From an uncultured Pseudomonadales bacterium (lineage in GTDB: Bacteria; Pseudomonadota; Gammaproteobacteria; Pseudomonadales; Balneatricaceae): a stretch of 64,000 bases of DNA. Within the stretch, counting starts at the first letter, position 1, and each line of letters starts with the position of its first letter. The position numbers and the translations under genes are program-made. The DNA is taken from positions 359,917 to 423,916 of the forward strand of contig CALSNA010000001.1 of NCBI GenBank assembly GCA_943787595.1, read 5' to 3'. Shown one piece after another: positions 1 to 9,036 of the stretch. The notes beneath the pieces are model-generated. The model made no database searches. It was not told where the DNA came from and saw only the letters and a list, made by a program, of their open reading frames with translations.

Positions 1-311
1 TGCAATTGTGCTATATTTTTGCGTTGTACTGTCATAGTTTGGTTCAAGCTAGCTTCCATCTGCAGTTGTTGTTGGGTCTGCTGTAATTGATCTGCTTGCA
101 ACTGCTGGTAGTCAATCAATTGTTGTTGTAGTTGCAGTTGTTGCCAACCCAGCCATGACAGGATTAAAATCAAGGTAACGGCATTTAGCCACAACAGTGC
201 TATGGGCCAACGCCGCCATGCTGACCGGGCAGTTGCCGTATTGGCTGAATCATTTGGGGGCGCAACATTGAGTTCATGTGGCGCATCAGTATGGGAAGTG
301 GTTTGATTCAT
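1..311 (-). CDS. hemX: HemX-like protein, N-terminal part (runs off the window)
   Basis: The ATG is at 311-309 and the frame stays open to the window edge. It begins MNQTTSHTDAPHELN, then a short linker and one membrane segment (about residues 37-55, ALLWLNAVTLILILSWLGW), followed by a Gln/Leu-rich coiled coil. This is the layout of HemX, an inner-membrane protein encoded after hemD in gammaproteobacteria and often annotated as a uroporphyrinogen III methyltransferase-like protein; its role in haem synthesis is not settled. It lies 254 bp downstream of hemD on the same strand. Only about 103 residues are visible, so identity rests on position plus topology. Confidence 0.75.
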   Translation of the reverse strand, partial: MNQTTSHTDAPHELNVAPPNDSANTATARSAWRRWPIALLWLNAVTLILILSWLGWQQLQLQQQLIDYQQLQADQLQQTQQQLQMEASLNQTMTVQRKNIAQL

Positions 312-565
312 TTACTTAATAATCGTTATTGAATGCCAGTTAGCCAGGATACACAAGACCATACTTACCTTATCAGTCATTATCTTTACTTCTATCTGAT
401 AAAAACTATCATTATTTTAAGTTTTAGTGCGAAGATATTAGCATGAATGTATATGCTCTGGTTATGGAGAGTTACATTTTTTTGTGAATTCTGATGTATG
501 GTCAACTATTGGTCAATCATATTAACATTTTAATAGAGAATTGAGAGTGTGCTACCACCATCACA

Positions 566-1396
566 TTAGTTAACTTGATGTGAGGAAACATAATAATATT
601 CATCCAACGCGTTGCACATGGCTTGATCTGATGCTCCGACACTGATCTTAACACGCCTGAACCCTAAGCTATAAGCTAAATCAGCCACTCGTTGACTCGG
701 CGCTACTATCAGGATTCGATGGCGTTTTAACCATAGTTGTGCGGGCATGAGGTGGTTGAAATTGATCAATGTTTCACCACTTTGGCATAAAACTGCCGAT
801 GGGTTGTAAGATGCTACTTGGGCGATGTCTGCCTTTGAGGGCTTAGTCCTTTGACGAATGTAGCATTCAGCATAGTCTACTTCTGCTAGATGGGCACGAC
901 AGGCTGCTGCCAACGTGTCCCGTCCACCTACACCTCGCACAATCAATACCCGGTCACGGGCTTTTAATTGTGGTAGCAGGCCAGCCAGTAAGGCCTCACT
1001 ATCACATCCCTGATGTGGTCGCTGGGCGTGGATATCAAATGCCTGTAACCGATAACCAGTTGCCTCTCCTATTGCCCACCAATGTAGGGTTATTGGCAGT
1101 TTTATCCAGTAACGATTAACCCAGGGCAGCCAGAAGGCTGCTGCATTGGCACTAACCACGATAATATGTTGGTAACGGTCAATTTCAGTGGCACGGACAC
1201 TGCATTGTTGAGCCATAGCTGAATCAGCACTGATCGGTTCAATGGCCAAACAGGGAAAGGCCATTGCTTCATAGCCTCGATCCTGCAACTGCTGTAGCAA
1301 TGGTTTGGCCTGTTGTTGAGGTCGAGTCGCTAATACTCGTATCTTGTGATGACCAACTTCAGCAGAATTGTCCACACTGGTTAACTTAACGTTCAT
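566..1396 (-). CDS. hemD: Uroporphyrinogen-III synthase
   Basis: The 276-residue protein has the two-lobed HemD pattern. VLATRPQQQAKPLLQQL near the N-terminus is the usual opening (R-P-x-x-Q), and IIVVSANAAAFW with a later VLCQSGETLINF match the conserved Ser/Asn turns of the two domains. HemD cyclises and inverts ring D of hydroxymethylbilane to give uroporphyrinogen III, the branch point to haem, sirohaem and cobalamin. The family is poorly conserved in sequence; assignment is strengthened by hemC directly upstream and hemX downstream. The gap to hemC (110 bp) is wide for a gammaproteobacterial hemCD pair, where the genes often touch. Confidence 0.88.
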   Translation of the reverse strand: MNVKLTSVDNSAEVGHHKIRVLATRPQQQAKPLLQQLQDRGYEAMAFPCLAIEPISADSAMAQQCSVRATEIDRYQHIIVVSANAAAFWLPWVNRYWIKLPITLHWWAIGEATGYRLQAFDIHAQRPHQGCDSEALLAGLLPQLKARDRVLIVRGVGGRDTLAAACRAHLAEVDYAECYIRQRTKPSKADIAQVASYNPSAVLCQSGETLINFNHLMPAQLWLKRHRILIVAPSQRVADLAYSLGFRRVKISVGASDQAMCNALDEYYYVSSHQVN

Positions 1397-1506
1397 CTTT
1401 TGTAAACGGATTACAGGTTCATGCTAAACCATCAGTCTTCAAGGCGGGCACAGTAGCAATATATTATTTTTCATATACATTGTTTTTTCAATTATTCAAT
1501 TTATAT

Positions 1507-2433
1507 TTAACTGGTGTGTACCGATTGCAAGATTGCGCCAGCACCTTGTGACAGTAGCGCTTCTGCCAATTTTATGCCAAGGGCTTCTGACTCCTTTCTA
1601 GGTGCGTGTCCCTGGCTGCGCAATAATATGGTGCCATCTGGCTGTCCCACCAGAGCACGCAAAAATAACTTGTTATCTTTAACTAATTGCGCAAAACAGG
1701 CAATAGGGACTTGGCACCCTCCCTGCAGGTGACGATTGAGGCTGCGCTCAGCCATAACACAGTCAGCAGTATCAGCATGATGAAGCGGCTCCAGTAGTGT
1801 CTGTGTGACTGCATCATCCAGACGACACTCTATACCTATTGCCCCCTGACCAGCAGCTGGTAGACTCTGGCTATCCTTAAAACGATAGGTAATACGGGAC
1901 TCCATTTGCAAGCGCAGCAGGCCTGCACTGGCCAGAACAATGGCATCGTATTTTCCAGCATCAAGCTTAGCCAGTCGAGTATTGATATTACCTCGTAAAT
2001 TGCGAATAGTTAGATCTTTCCTCAAGACATGTATCTGCAACTGACGCCTTAGACTGGAAGTGCCGATACAAGCGTATGCTGGTAGCTGATTTAGATGGGT
2101 GTAATGATTGCTGACCAAAGCATCGCTAGGATCTTCTCGTTCACAAATAACGGCTAAACCAAGTCCTTCTGGAAAGGTCATGGGAACATCTTTCATGGAA
2201 TGAACAGCAATGTCAGCACGTCCATCAATTAGCGCTTGTTCCAGCTCTTTTACAAACAGCCCTTTGCCACCAATCTTTGCCAATGGCGCATCCAGAATTT
2301 TATCTCCCTGAGTGGTGATGCCAATCAATTCGACTTCTAGCTTTGGGTACAAGGCTTGTAGATGACCACGGATATGATGGGCTTGCCACAAGGCTAACTG
2401 GCTTTTCCGGGTAGCAATGCGGATAATTGGCAT
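1507..2433 (-). CDS. hemC: Porphobilinogen deaminase (hydroxymethylbilane synthase)
   Basis: The 308-residue length and full domain order match HemC. It opens [15 protein letters not shown], carries the substrate/cofactor loop VHSMKDVPM and the arginine-rich IGTSSLRRQ and [10 protein letters not shown] segments, and has the dipyrromethane-attaching cysteine in [11 protein letters not shown]. It polymerises four porphobilinogens into hydroxymethylbilane in the cytoplasm. It is the first gene of the minus-strand hemC-hemD-hemX set, so its promoter should lie in 2434-2790. No residue expected for catalysis is missing. Confidence 0.97.
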   Translation of the reverse strand: MPIIRIATRKSQLALWQAHHIRGHLQALYPKLEVELIGITTQGDKILDAPLAKIGGKGLFVKELEQALIDGRADIAVHSMKDVPMTFPEGLGLAVICEREDPSDALVSNHYTHLNQLPAYACIGTSSLRRQLQIHVLRKDLTIRNLRGNINTRLAKLDAGKYDAIVLASAGLLRLQMESRITYRFKDSQSLPAAGQGAIGIECRLDDAVTQTLLEPLHHADTADCVMAERSLNRHLQGGCQVPIACFAQLVKDNKLFLRALVGQPDGTILLRSQGHAPRKESEALGIKLAEALLSQGAGAILQSVHTS

Positions 2434-2792
2434 TAGATTATCACCTGCTCATTGGCTAACGGTATAGCCAATAGGTTTGAAACTTATAGGATACCTCATC
2501 ATACAGCCTTGGCACAATTTGATAGCTGTTTGATAATATGAAGGCTTTCGTAATTTGCGGCCAGACTACGCAACAATAGCTAGGTTAACAATCTGTTGCT
2601 TTAATCGTAAGCATAATGGAATAGATTGTGTAATGCATGGTATTATTATGGCTTATGGTTTAATGAAAAAAATGCATACGCATCATGGCGATTTATTTTT
2701 TTAACTATATTATTCACACTATTTAATCAGTTACTTGTCTGTTTTTATAATGTACATGAGTCTTATCGTACTAAAGTTATGTTGTAGGTATT
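2434..2792. other. Gene-free gap between 6S RNA and hemC
   Basis: About 360 AT-rich bases with no plausible coding frame. In many gammaproteobacteria a 5-formyltetrahydrofolate cyclo-ligase gene (fau/ygfA) follows 6S RNA; no remnant is recognisable here. The hemC promoter must be in this stretch, but no convincing -35/-10 pair was found by eye. Confidence 0.5.
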
Positions 2793-2975
2793 AGGAACTT
2801 CCCGCAATGTCGTATTTGACTCAAGCCCTGAACCCATGGATTCAAGGTGGAAGCTACTGTTACACGGAAGGCTTTCCACAATTCAGTGGACATGCACAAA
2901 GTGTAATTTTTCGGCCTCCAATACTGGCATATCGGCTCGAGGGACGTAGCCAAAACTCAATCACTGCAGGAAGTC
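2793..2975 (-). ncRNA. ssrS: 6S RNA, regulator of sigma-70 RNA polymerase
   Basis: On the minus strand the segment starts ACTTCCTGCAGTG and ends CATTGCGGGAAGT, which pair as a terminal stem with G-U wobbles. Between them lie the 6S hallmarks CCCTCGAGCCGATAT near the 5' end and CCTTGAATCCATGGGTTCA near the 3' side, closely matching the corresponding E. coli stretches. The length of about 183 nt is typical. 6S RNA mimics an open promoter and sequesters the sigma-70 holoenzyme in stationary phase. It sits 63 bp downstream of zapA, as in other gammaproteobacteria, and is probably processed from a zapA-ssrS transcript or made from its own promoter. Ends are estimated to within a few bases. Confidence 0.85.
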
Positions 2976-3038
2976 TCTTGTAAGTATACTCATTTTAGTG
3001 AATTTTTCATCTACTTTGGTAAAAAATTTCCTGGCACA

Positions 3039-3323
3039 TTAACTGGAATCAAGTACTTTGCCAATACACTGGTCAAGCTGTTGACAGGTTATTTGAGTTA
3101 GTTTGGCAAATTCCCTTGCTTCAACTAACTCAGCACTAATATTAAGTGCGGCTATAATCGCTGTACGTTCCGGCTTTTGCAACCGATCTGAATGACGCAA
3201 GCTATCTAATTGCTGGTTAAGAAGTGTGGCCGCCTGGTGCAGGATTTGTTCATGTTCTGGGGCGCAACTAATTGTATATGCCTGCCCTAAGATAGAAATG
3301 CTTGTGGTCTTATTGTTGGTCAT
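3039..3323 (-). CDS. zapA: Cell division protein ZapA
   Basis: This 94-residue protein opens MTNNKTTSISILGQAYTISC, the ZapA start (I-x-I-L-G-x-x-Y), and continues with the helical region containing LRHSDRLQKPERTAIIAALN and an amphipathic C-terminal helix. ZapA bundles FtsZ protofilaments and stabilises the Z ring. An upstream in-frame ATG would add six residues (MRQGNR), but the chosen start follows an AGGG purine patch at better spacing and matches family length. The zapA-ssrS pair is a conserved gammaproteobacterial arrangement and supports both calls. Confidence 0.92.
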   Translation of the reverse strand: MTNNKTTSISILGQAYTISCAPEHEQILHQAATLLNQQLDSLRHSDRLQKPERTAIIAALNISAELVEAREFAKLTQITCQQLDQCIGKVLDSS

Positions 3324-4101
3324 TCTATTGCCCTGTCTCAAGGTTTTTAAGGGCTAATTTTAGTAATAGTTGCAGTTCTTGTGTCATCGTTTTAATTCAT
3401 CAATTACCTAAATTTGTACTTTAGCAGCTATTCCAATTAACATGTTGCCGCACTTAACTTGCACATGATGAACTGTGTCAATATTATCAAATCATTATAA
3501 AAATACTACCATTGCAGGTCAATTTCCATGATGGTCAGTATCATGATAATGATTTTATACTATGTTGATTATAAGGGGTTAGTGCTATGATCGAATAGGT
3601 CAGATACAGGCTGGTTGTCCCCATGCGCTAAATTCAACCTTTCTCCTCTATGTAGAACACTTGAAATAAAGTCCTATTCTCTTAACTACCATACTGACTG
3701 TAAGGTACGCTAATCAAGATGATAAATTGTGTGTTCTATGCAATTGTAGCTCTGGGTGCTATACGATATATTGGTGCCGTATAGGGTCGGATGTGCTTGG
3801 TTGAATACAACTGTGTGAGCAGTGTTATAGGACGACAACAATGTTGTATGTAATGATACATACCGTTTTACGGTACAACCATCAATATGTTGGTGCAATC
3901 TATAATATATTGGCACGTAATGTACGTACAACGACTCTTGCTAAGCCTACCGATGTATTAGAGGCGTAAGGTATAGTAACGCAACCTAAGGCTATTTTTT
4001 ATTGTCTACTGCTGTCGTGGGTGACTAATATAGCGATTGGTTTTTTAATTCTGGTGTAATTAGGGATGTATGCTGGTGTGTCTAACACTATTAATCACCT
4101 G
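3324..4101. other. Gene-free gap
   Basis: Nearly 780 bases without a believable gene. The only sizeable open frame (3710-3931, minus) encodes a Tyr/His-rich, family-less peptide with biased composition and no ribosome site. The short motif ATATATTGG occurs twice (about 3767 and 3907) but forms no array. This may be the remains of deleted genes. Confidence 0.5.
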
Positions 4102-4650
4102 TCATAACAATTTCTCAATAGCGCTTGAGAGTGATTGTGATTCGGGTCCGACCCAACTGGAAAAACGGTTAATAACTTGTCCCTGGCGATCCACTAGGAA
4201 TTTGTTGAAATTCCAGCTGGGTTCACCCACGTGTGATGCTAAATATTGAAAAATAGGATGGGCCTGTTCACCGGCTACTGAAATTTTTTCTGTCATTAGA
4301 AAGGTAACACCGAAATTCAAGTAACAAATGCGTGCAGTTTCTTTTGCGGTAGCAGCCTCTTGATTGAAATCATTGGAAGGGAATCCGATTACTACTAGGC
4401 CACGATCGCGATAGCGTTGGTAAAGCGCTTCCAGGTCACCAAATTGGCTGGTAAAACCACAATGACTGGCTGTATTAACCAACAATATAGGCTTATCTGT
4501 GATCTTTGCACAAACATCAATCATCTGATCACTGTGTAGCTGCTGCAAGGAATGATTAATCCAATCAGGGCATGCTGTCTGTGCCTGTACAATAGGTAAT
4601 ATCAGCAATGTCACTAGGAATACATGCAGGCGCCTAAAGGTTGTGTTCAT
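4102..4650 (-). CDS. Exported glutathione peroxidase-family protein
   Basis: This 182-residue protein has a signal peptide (MNTTFRRLHVFLVTLLILP, then VQA-QTA as the likely cleavage site) and a glutathione peroxidase fold. NTASHCGFTSQF holds the peroxidatic cysteine in place of selenocysteine, GFPSNDFNQEA the Gln-containing loop, and WNFNKFLVDRQGQV the Trp and Asn of the catalytic tetrad. It should reduce hydroperoxides in the periplasm, probably with thioredoxin-like donors as cysteine forms usually do. It stands alone, with large gaps on both sides, so no operon context refines the substrate. The family call is firm; the reductant and symbol are not. Confidence 0.9.
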   Translation of the reverse strand: MNTTFRRLHVFLVTLLILPIVQAQTACPDWINHSLQQLHSDQMIDVCAKITDKPILLVNTASHCGFTSQFGDLEALYQRYRDRGLVVIGFPSNDFNQEAATAKETARICYLNFGVTFLMTEKISVAGEQAHPIFQYLASHVGEPSWNFNKFLVDRQGQVINRFSSWVGPESQSLSSAIEKLL

Positions 4651-5227
4651 AAGAGAAGCTCCAGTTGCTTATCCATATGTTGTAGTTTATTTATGTATCT
4701 TAGCCCTTACTACCTATATACACTACATGCTACCATCAATAAGTATAATCTATTTTAGATTGATAAATAGTGGCTTGCAACTCTTCGTAACAATGTATTT
4801 TTCAAAACCTGATTACAGGTCATTCCTCAACTCAAGTTGCTAGTTAATTTAAGCAGTATCATTGTGTTTTTTTTAGCTGATCAAGCGTAAAACGTCACTT
4901 GAGTGTTTTACTTCTTAGGGGAGCAAAGTAGAAGTTGCGTGTTTTTATTCTTAATAAAGCATGCAGCAGATCGATAACTGCCAGGGTGGTACGCTGCCAA
5001 TAGCTATGTGGGGTCGCATTAGCTATTGCAAGCCCTTAATCATTTAGTCGCCAGATCTTGTGCGGGTTCAACTGATTCAAATCAGTTCGTATCTAGCCAG
5101 AATGACCTCTTAGATGGATTGGCTGTGGCTAAAATTCTAGCTAGACCATCTAATAAGTCTTAATAATGCTCAGATATGAGGTCATGCCCATCCCACTGTT
5201 TTATGAGATTCTAGTTAAGAACAAACA
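4651..5227. other. Gene-free gap
   Basis: About 580 AT-rich bases between the glutathione peroxidase gene and the pilin cluster. Related genomes carry further pil genes at this end of the cluster; nothing resembling PilY1 or another pilus gene can be read here on either strand. Confidence 0.5.
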
Positions 5228-5647
5228 TCAGCCACACCTGCCTGTAGTTTGCCCTAACTGATCATAAGCTTGGCGTCTGCCCCATTGATCCAGTTGCAAT
5301 TGATAGCAGCTATGGTCAGCAGCTTGCAGACCAGTCTTGCGTATTTCAGCATGTAGAGTATAGCCTTGTTCGTTTAGTTCAATACGGTAGTGGTAATACT
5401 CATCCAGGGGTTCTTGTATATCTGCACTGGCGAAGTCAGCAAAATAGGTATGGTAACGGCTATACCATACTGATTGAGCTAAGCCGATTTGTTGTAAGGT
5501 CTTCCATCCCTGTTGTCGTCCAGCGTGTAGCAGATGCTGATTCCATACAGGTAGTGCTAGATTTAGCAATAGCCCTAGCAGTATTAAGACTACTAGCACT
5601 TCCAATAGACTGAACGCTTGTTGATGGTGTTTTGATTGAGTAGTTAT
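5228..5647 (-). pseudogene. pilE: PilE-type minor pilin with lost start codon
   Basis: The frame contains the type IV pilin N-terminus (QAFSLLEVLVVLILLGLLLN), a globular domain, and two late cysteines (DHSCYQ and TGRCG) typical of the C-terminal disulfide of PilE-type minor pilins. Reading upstream, the leader is TTQSKHHQQ preceded by ATA at 5647-5645, where an ATG would be expected, and then by the pilX stop. No ATG or GTG lies between that stop and the pilin helix; the only standard alternative is a TTG at 5605, which would remove the leader and the cleavage site. I infer that the start codon mutated, or that a rare ATA start is used. Confidence 0.65.
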
Positions 5648-5655
5648 GGATTGAT

Positions 5656-5883
5656 CTAGGTATCAAATTGGAAATACACTCTTGGCAATGAGGCCAGATA
5701 AGCTTGTCGTTGCTGATGACTGTCGCCAGCAGCAGTCAATAGGTAGCTGCTCTGTTGCAACATGGCAACGGTAGTTAACATCATCAGCATTAATATGACC
5801 AGTGCCAGTGGTAAGATCCACCCCTGTTGTTGTTTAGATTGCTGCACATGCAGGCCGTGGATCAGGAATGGGCCAAATACCAA
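5656..5883 (-). pseudogene. pilX: PilX-like minor pilin, truncated
   Basis: The protein has the PilX-type N-terminal segment (QQQGWILPLALVILMLMM) and then only about 40 residues before a stop, giving about 75 residues at most; PilX proteins are usually much longer. The first codon of the open frame is TTG; a GTG about 16 codons further in (CAT-GTG-CAG) is a more natural start just before the leader. It overlaps the end of the pilW remnant. PilX normally works with PilY1 and the other minor pilins to prime type IV pilus assembly. Lack of a globular domain and of pilY1 suggests it no longer functions. Confidence 0.6.
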
Positions 5884-6500
5884 TAACTTGGGTATGTATG
5901 GTTGATTGACTTAACTGCATTGTTTGAGTTGAGTCTACCCTATTAGGCAGTGCCAACAACTGACGCCAGTTGCCAGACCAGGTTTGCAATTGTAAAGTCA
6001 CCTGCACCTGTCGTACTTGCCATTTATCATGAGCTGGCATGGTTGCCAGCCAGCCAACGATCTAGTTGGCAATCACCATCACTGTCTACGCCGAAGCACA
6101 GTAACATGGAGTTAATATCAGCTAGCAGTGAGCTATTTGTCAAACGTCGGCGTTTAATACTTTGTTGATCAGCAAAAAAACGGTATTCATAACCTTGGCA
6201 GCCTTCTTTACCTTGACGTTCTACCTGCAGCCATACTCCAGTTTTTAAATTGCTTTGTCCGGCCAGCAATGCATTACCACAACTTTGTCGCCAGTCCTGT
6301 AATAATACGGTCAAACTCAGGTCAGTGGCAACTTTCAGGCTGAGTTGGTTGTTAATCATTCGTTTATGCCTCTGTAAGTGATCCATATACGTCAGCAGTC
6401 CTGCTATCAATGCAACGCCAAGGGCCAGGCTTATCATCAGCTCCAGTAGCGTATGACCACTACTGAAAAAGGGCTTTCTCCATTGATCAAAGTGGTACAT
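5834..6500 (-). pseudogene. pilW: PilW-like minor pilin, frameshifted by an extra TGGC unit
   Basis: The N-terminal part starts MYHFDQWRKPFFSSGHTLLE and continues with a prepilin helix (LMISLALGVALIAGLLTYMD) and a PilW-like domain with a conserved late motif, LLCFGVDSDGDCQLDRW. It then runs into a stop after NHASS. A second frame picks up as MPAHDKWQVRQVQVTLQLQ, the expected C-terminal strand region of PilW. At the junction (about 6044-6056) the minus strand reads TGGCTGGCTGGC; removing one TGGC restores one continuous frame through DRWLATMPAHDKW. Start and stop coordinates cover both parts. Translational coupling at the internal ATG is possible but would not give a normal pilin. Confidence 0.75.
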
Positions 6501-6981
6501 TGACTGATAAACAGTAACGTTCTATTTCACCACAGCTCCCTGTAGATGGTAAAAGTTGTGATTGCCAACTAATTTGTATTACTAGGTATTGACCAGCACT
6601 GCAATGGGTTTGGCAACTAACTTGGAGCTTAGATAATGGCAATTGTTGCAAAGTTGATTGCCACTGCTGATTCCAATAAGCCAGCATTTGTACTGCTTTG
6701 CAGTATTGGCCAGCGCCGCAATGCGTTGCAATCGGCAAATTTGCAGTGTTGGTATAAAATTGCGCTAGTTGCTGTGGATATTCGCGTAAGGTCAGAGCGA
6801 TTTGTTCTAGTAACATGCTGGCTTGACGTTGTTGTAAGCCTAACTGTGCTGCTTGGCCAGTGCTTTGTTGAATCATATAGGTAGTGGCCAGAGATAGATT
6901 AACCAGTCCCATAACGAGCAATAGTTCAAGTAGAGTTACACCCGACTGTGACTTATGTGTGATGGATATTACGCATTGCAT
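6487..6981 (-). CDS. pilV: PilV-like minor pilin
   Basis: This 164-residue protein has a prepilin signal: a leader with SQSG, then VTLLELLLVMGLVNLSLATTYM with the Glu at mature position 5. Six cysteines in the globular half suggest disulfides. It fits PilV, one of the minor pilins that prime the type IV pilus with PilW, PilX, PilE and FimT/FimU. The ATG follows AGGAAC at good spacing and overlaps the fimT end by 13 bases; its own end overlaps pilW by 14. It is the only member of this cluster that looks undamaged, but with its partners broken it is unlikely to be useful. Confidence 0.72.
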   Translation of the reverse strand: MQCVISITHKSQSGVTLLELLLVMGLVNLSLATTYMIQQSTGQAAQLGLQQRQASMLLEQIALTLREYPQQLAQFYTNTANLPIATHCGAGQYCKAVQMLAYWNQQWQSTLQQLPLSKLQVSCQTHCSAGQYLVIQISWQSQLLPSTGSCGEIERYCLSVNVPL

Positions 6982-7631
6982 GGCTGTTCCTTTGCATGAT
7001 TAATGCGTCCACCGCTGGATATTTTGATGCTGGGACCATTGTAATGATAGCGAGGCTCACAGATCACGAAAGTTCCTGTTCGGGCTGTTGTCTCTGCTGG
7101 AGTAAAGTTTAACCAGTTGCCACGGTTAAAATGTAGCCCCAGACCAGCAGGCAATTCCCAATATTGTAAAATCGGTTCCTGGGTTTGGCGCTGGTGGTCG
7201 CTGTTATAATCCACAAAAACCAATACATTGTTATAGGGGGGCTGAGCATGGGAGTGGCTTGTGTGGCAGTCAACAGATGTTGATCCTGCAGCCTGCCCTA
7301 AACATATGGTCACTGAGTATTGTTGCTGTATTGCCGCAATTCGGGCAGCCTGTAGATTTTGTTGCAGTATCTGGCGTTATTCTAGCAGTTGCTGACGACT
7401 CAGGGCATGTTGCCAAGCAGGCCAAGCTATGGCGGCTGTTATACTAATAAGTACTACAACCAGCAGCAACTCCAGTAAACTGGTGCCTAATAATCGTCTC
7501 CGAATATCACAATGATTTTGATTGATTAGCCTACAAGGATACCGGTGGCGGCTGATTTTTACATTGAGGTCAATCGTTACAGCCAGTGCGTGTTTGTCGG
7601 TTAACTGCTCAGATAAATACTGTATCACCAT
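6969..7631 (-). pseudogene. fimT: FimT/GspH-family minor pilin with in-frame stop
   Basis: The frame encodes a prepilin helix (GTSLLELLLVVVLISITAA), then LSRQQLLE, a TAA at 7379-7377, and in the same frame RQILQQNLQAARIAAIQQQ and the rest of a GspH/FimT domain (including VTICLGQAAGS and TGTFVICEPR). Nothing but the one stop interrupts an otherwise continuous reading to 6969, so this is a nonsense mutation, for example CAA to TAA. The true start is unclear: the open frame begins about 48 codons before the helix, whereas prepilin leaders usually have fewer than 15 residues. The gene is first in the minor-pilin cluster, as fimT is in Pseudomonas. Confidence 0.78.
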
Positions 7632-7960
7632 GAAGTTATACTATAGTCACTGTACGTCATAATATTATTTTTTAATTGGTTTTATTTTTTGCTATAAGTC
7701 AGATCTGCCTGGCTCAAGCTTAAGTGCTTGACTATGTAGTGTTTTGCCGATTACCGGAAGGATTCAGCGAAATCTAGATTCCTTGTGGAATATTAGTCAT
7801 ACCCCACGGCTTTTTTGAGCCAGCCACAGAGTTCATCTAGATGTTTATCCAGCATCTACTTATGACAATAGTTTAGGCGCTATAATCATAAAATGGGTGG
7901 GGATAGCAGGGTTAGTGTCCAAAGGGACAAGATTCGTTTATGTTTCTGTAGTTCTGTGAA
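7632..7960. other. Gene-free gap where ispH is expected
   Basis: In Pseudomonas-type order ispH (lytB) lies between fkpB and the pilin genes. These 330 AT-rich bases hold no IspH remnant; the essential gene must be elsewhere or replaced. No RNA gene or terminator was recognised. Confidence 0.45.
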
Positions 7961-8389
7961 TTAATCAACCTGAACAATTTTGACTTCAAAGCGTAATTCT
8001 CGACCGGCCAGGGGATGGTTGAAGTCGACGATCACCTGATCTGAGGTAACGGCTTTGACTACACCGGGCACTTCTCCTTGAGCTGCATCGGTAAAGTTAA
8101 CCACTAGGCCTGGTTGTAGCAATATATTGGAGTCGAATTGTCGACGTGATAAGGTTTGCACATTATTGGGGTTGGTTTGGCCAAAGCCAGTTTCAGGCAG
8201 AATCCTGAAACTACATTCTTGTCCTGGCTTTAAGCCTAACAGTAATTTTTCAAATCCGGGCAGCAGATTGCCGTCACCCATAGTGAAGCGGGCAGGCTGA
8301 CCAGAAAAATTCGAGTCGATGGTATCGCCATCAGTAGTTTTAAGGGCAAAATGCAGAGTTATACAGGATTGTTCGGTAATCATCTTCAA
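7961..8389 (-). CDS. fkpB: FKBP-type peptidyl-prolyl isomerase, SlpA type
   Basis: This 142-residue protein has the SlpA architecture: a split FKBP domain (LHFALKTTDGDTIDSNF, FTMGDGNLLPGFEKLLLGL) around an inserted IF chaperone domain (FGQTNPNNVQTLSRRQF through VDFNHPLAGRELRFEV). The conserved DFNHPLAG motif is diagnostic. It catalyses cis-trans isomerisation of prolyl bonds and acts as a folding helper in the cytoplasm. It sits downstream of lspA on the same strand, as in Pseudomonas and E. coli (ileS-lspA-fkpB). The second Met (MITEQ) is an equally possible start. Confidence 0.93.
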   Translation of the reverse strand: MKMITEQSCITLHFALKTTDGDTIDSNFSGQPARFTMGDGNLLPGFEKLLLGLKPGQECSFRILPETGFGQTNPNNVQTLSRRQFDSNILLQPGLVVNFTDAAQGEVPGVVKAVTSDQVIVDFNHPLAGRELRFEVKIVQVD

Positions 8390-8511
8390 TGCTGTTGTAG
8401 TATGTTTGTATGACGTTAGTAACGTGCTCTATCCCACATATCAAAATCAGGCTTTTTTAGCTAAATTGTTTAGCTGATCATCTAATATTGAGTTTTCGAA
8501 CTTTGTGTTGT

Positions 8512-9036
8512 TCAATTGTGTTGAGAGCGTTGACTCCAGGCATCCAGCAATAAACCAATGGCTCCAGAGCTAATGGCAGCGTCAGCCAGATTAAAAGCTG
8601 GAAAATAATACTGTTGGTAATGCAGCGAAATAAAATCGATAACATATCCGTATAACATGCGATCTACTAAATTACCTATGGCGCCAGCCAGCACTAATAT
8701 TAGGGCTAGGCCTAGTAACCATCGTTGGCGTGGTAAGCGCCGTAACCAGACTACTAGAACCAAGCTGATGCTAATGCTAATGGCGGTAAATAACCAGCGC
8801 TGCCAGCCACCTGCATCGGCCAGAAAGCTGAAAGCTGCCCCGGGGTTATGGGCTCGAATCAGATCAAAAAATGGCCATACAAAAAATCTCTCCCCAAGCA
8901 TAAAGTTACTTATGATCAAATGCTTGAGTATCTGGTCAGTGATCAGCAGTAGTAAACCAAGCCACCCCCAACGTTGCAGAGCTGATTCGTGCAGCAAAAG
9001 TTTGGCTTCAGGCAAAGTACCGCACCTCACCTGCAC
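8512..9036 (-). CDS. lspA: Lipoprotein signal peptidase (signal peptidase II)
   Basis: This 174-residue protein has four membrane segments. The two catalytic aspartates are in [16 protein letters not shown] and FNLADAAIS, and the conserved [11 protein letters not shown] loop precedes them. It removes signal peptides from diacylated prolipoproteins in the inner membrane. The frame opens with GTG at 9036, overlapping the 3' end of ileS by 29 bases; another GTG lies at 9030. Translational coupling to ileS is likely. Confidence 0.95.
   Translation of the reverse strand: MQVRCGTLPEAKLLLHESALQRWGWLGLLLLITDQILKHLIISNFMLGERFFVWPFFDLIRAHNPGAAFSFLADAGGWQRWLFTAISISISLVLVVWLRRLPRQRWLLGLALILVLAGAIGNLVDRMLYGYVIDFISLHYQQYYFPAFNLADAAISSGAIGLLLDAWSQRSQHN

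Noticed and set aside
3710..3931. 73-codon open frame on the minus strand
   Set aside because: Tyr/His-rich, no family resemblance, no ribosome site, in a large AT-rich gap.
4643..4843. 66-codon plus-strand frame upstream of the glutathione peroxidase gene
   Set aside because: Overlaps the start and promoter region of the divergent gene and has no ribosome site or homology.
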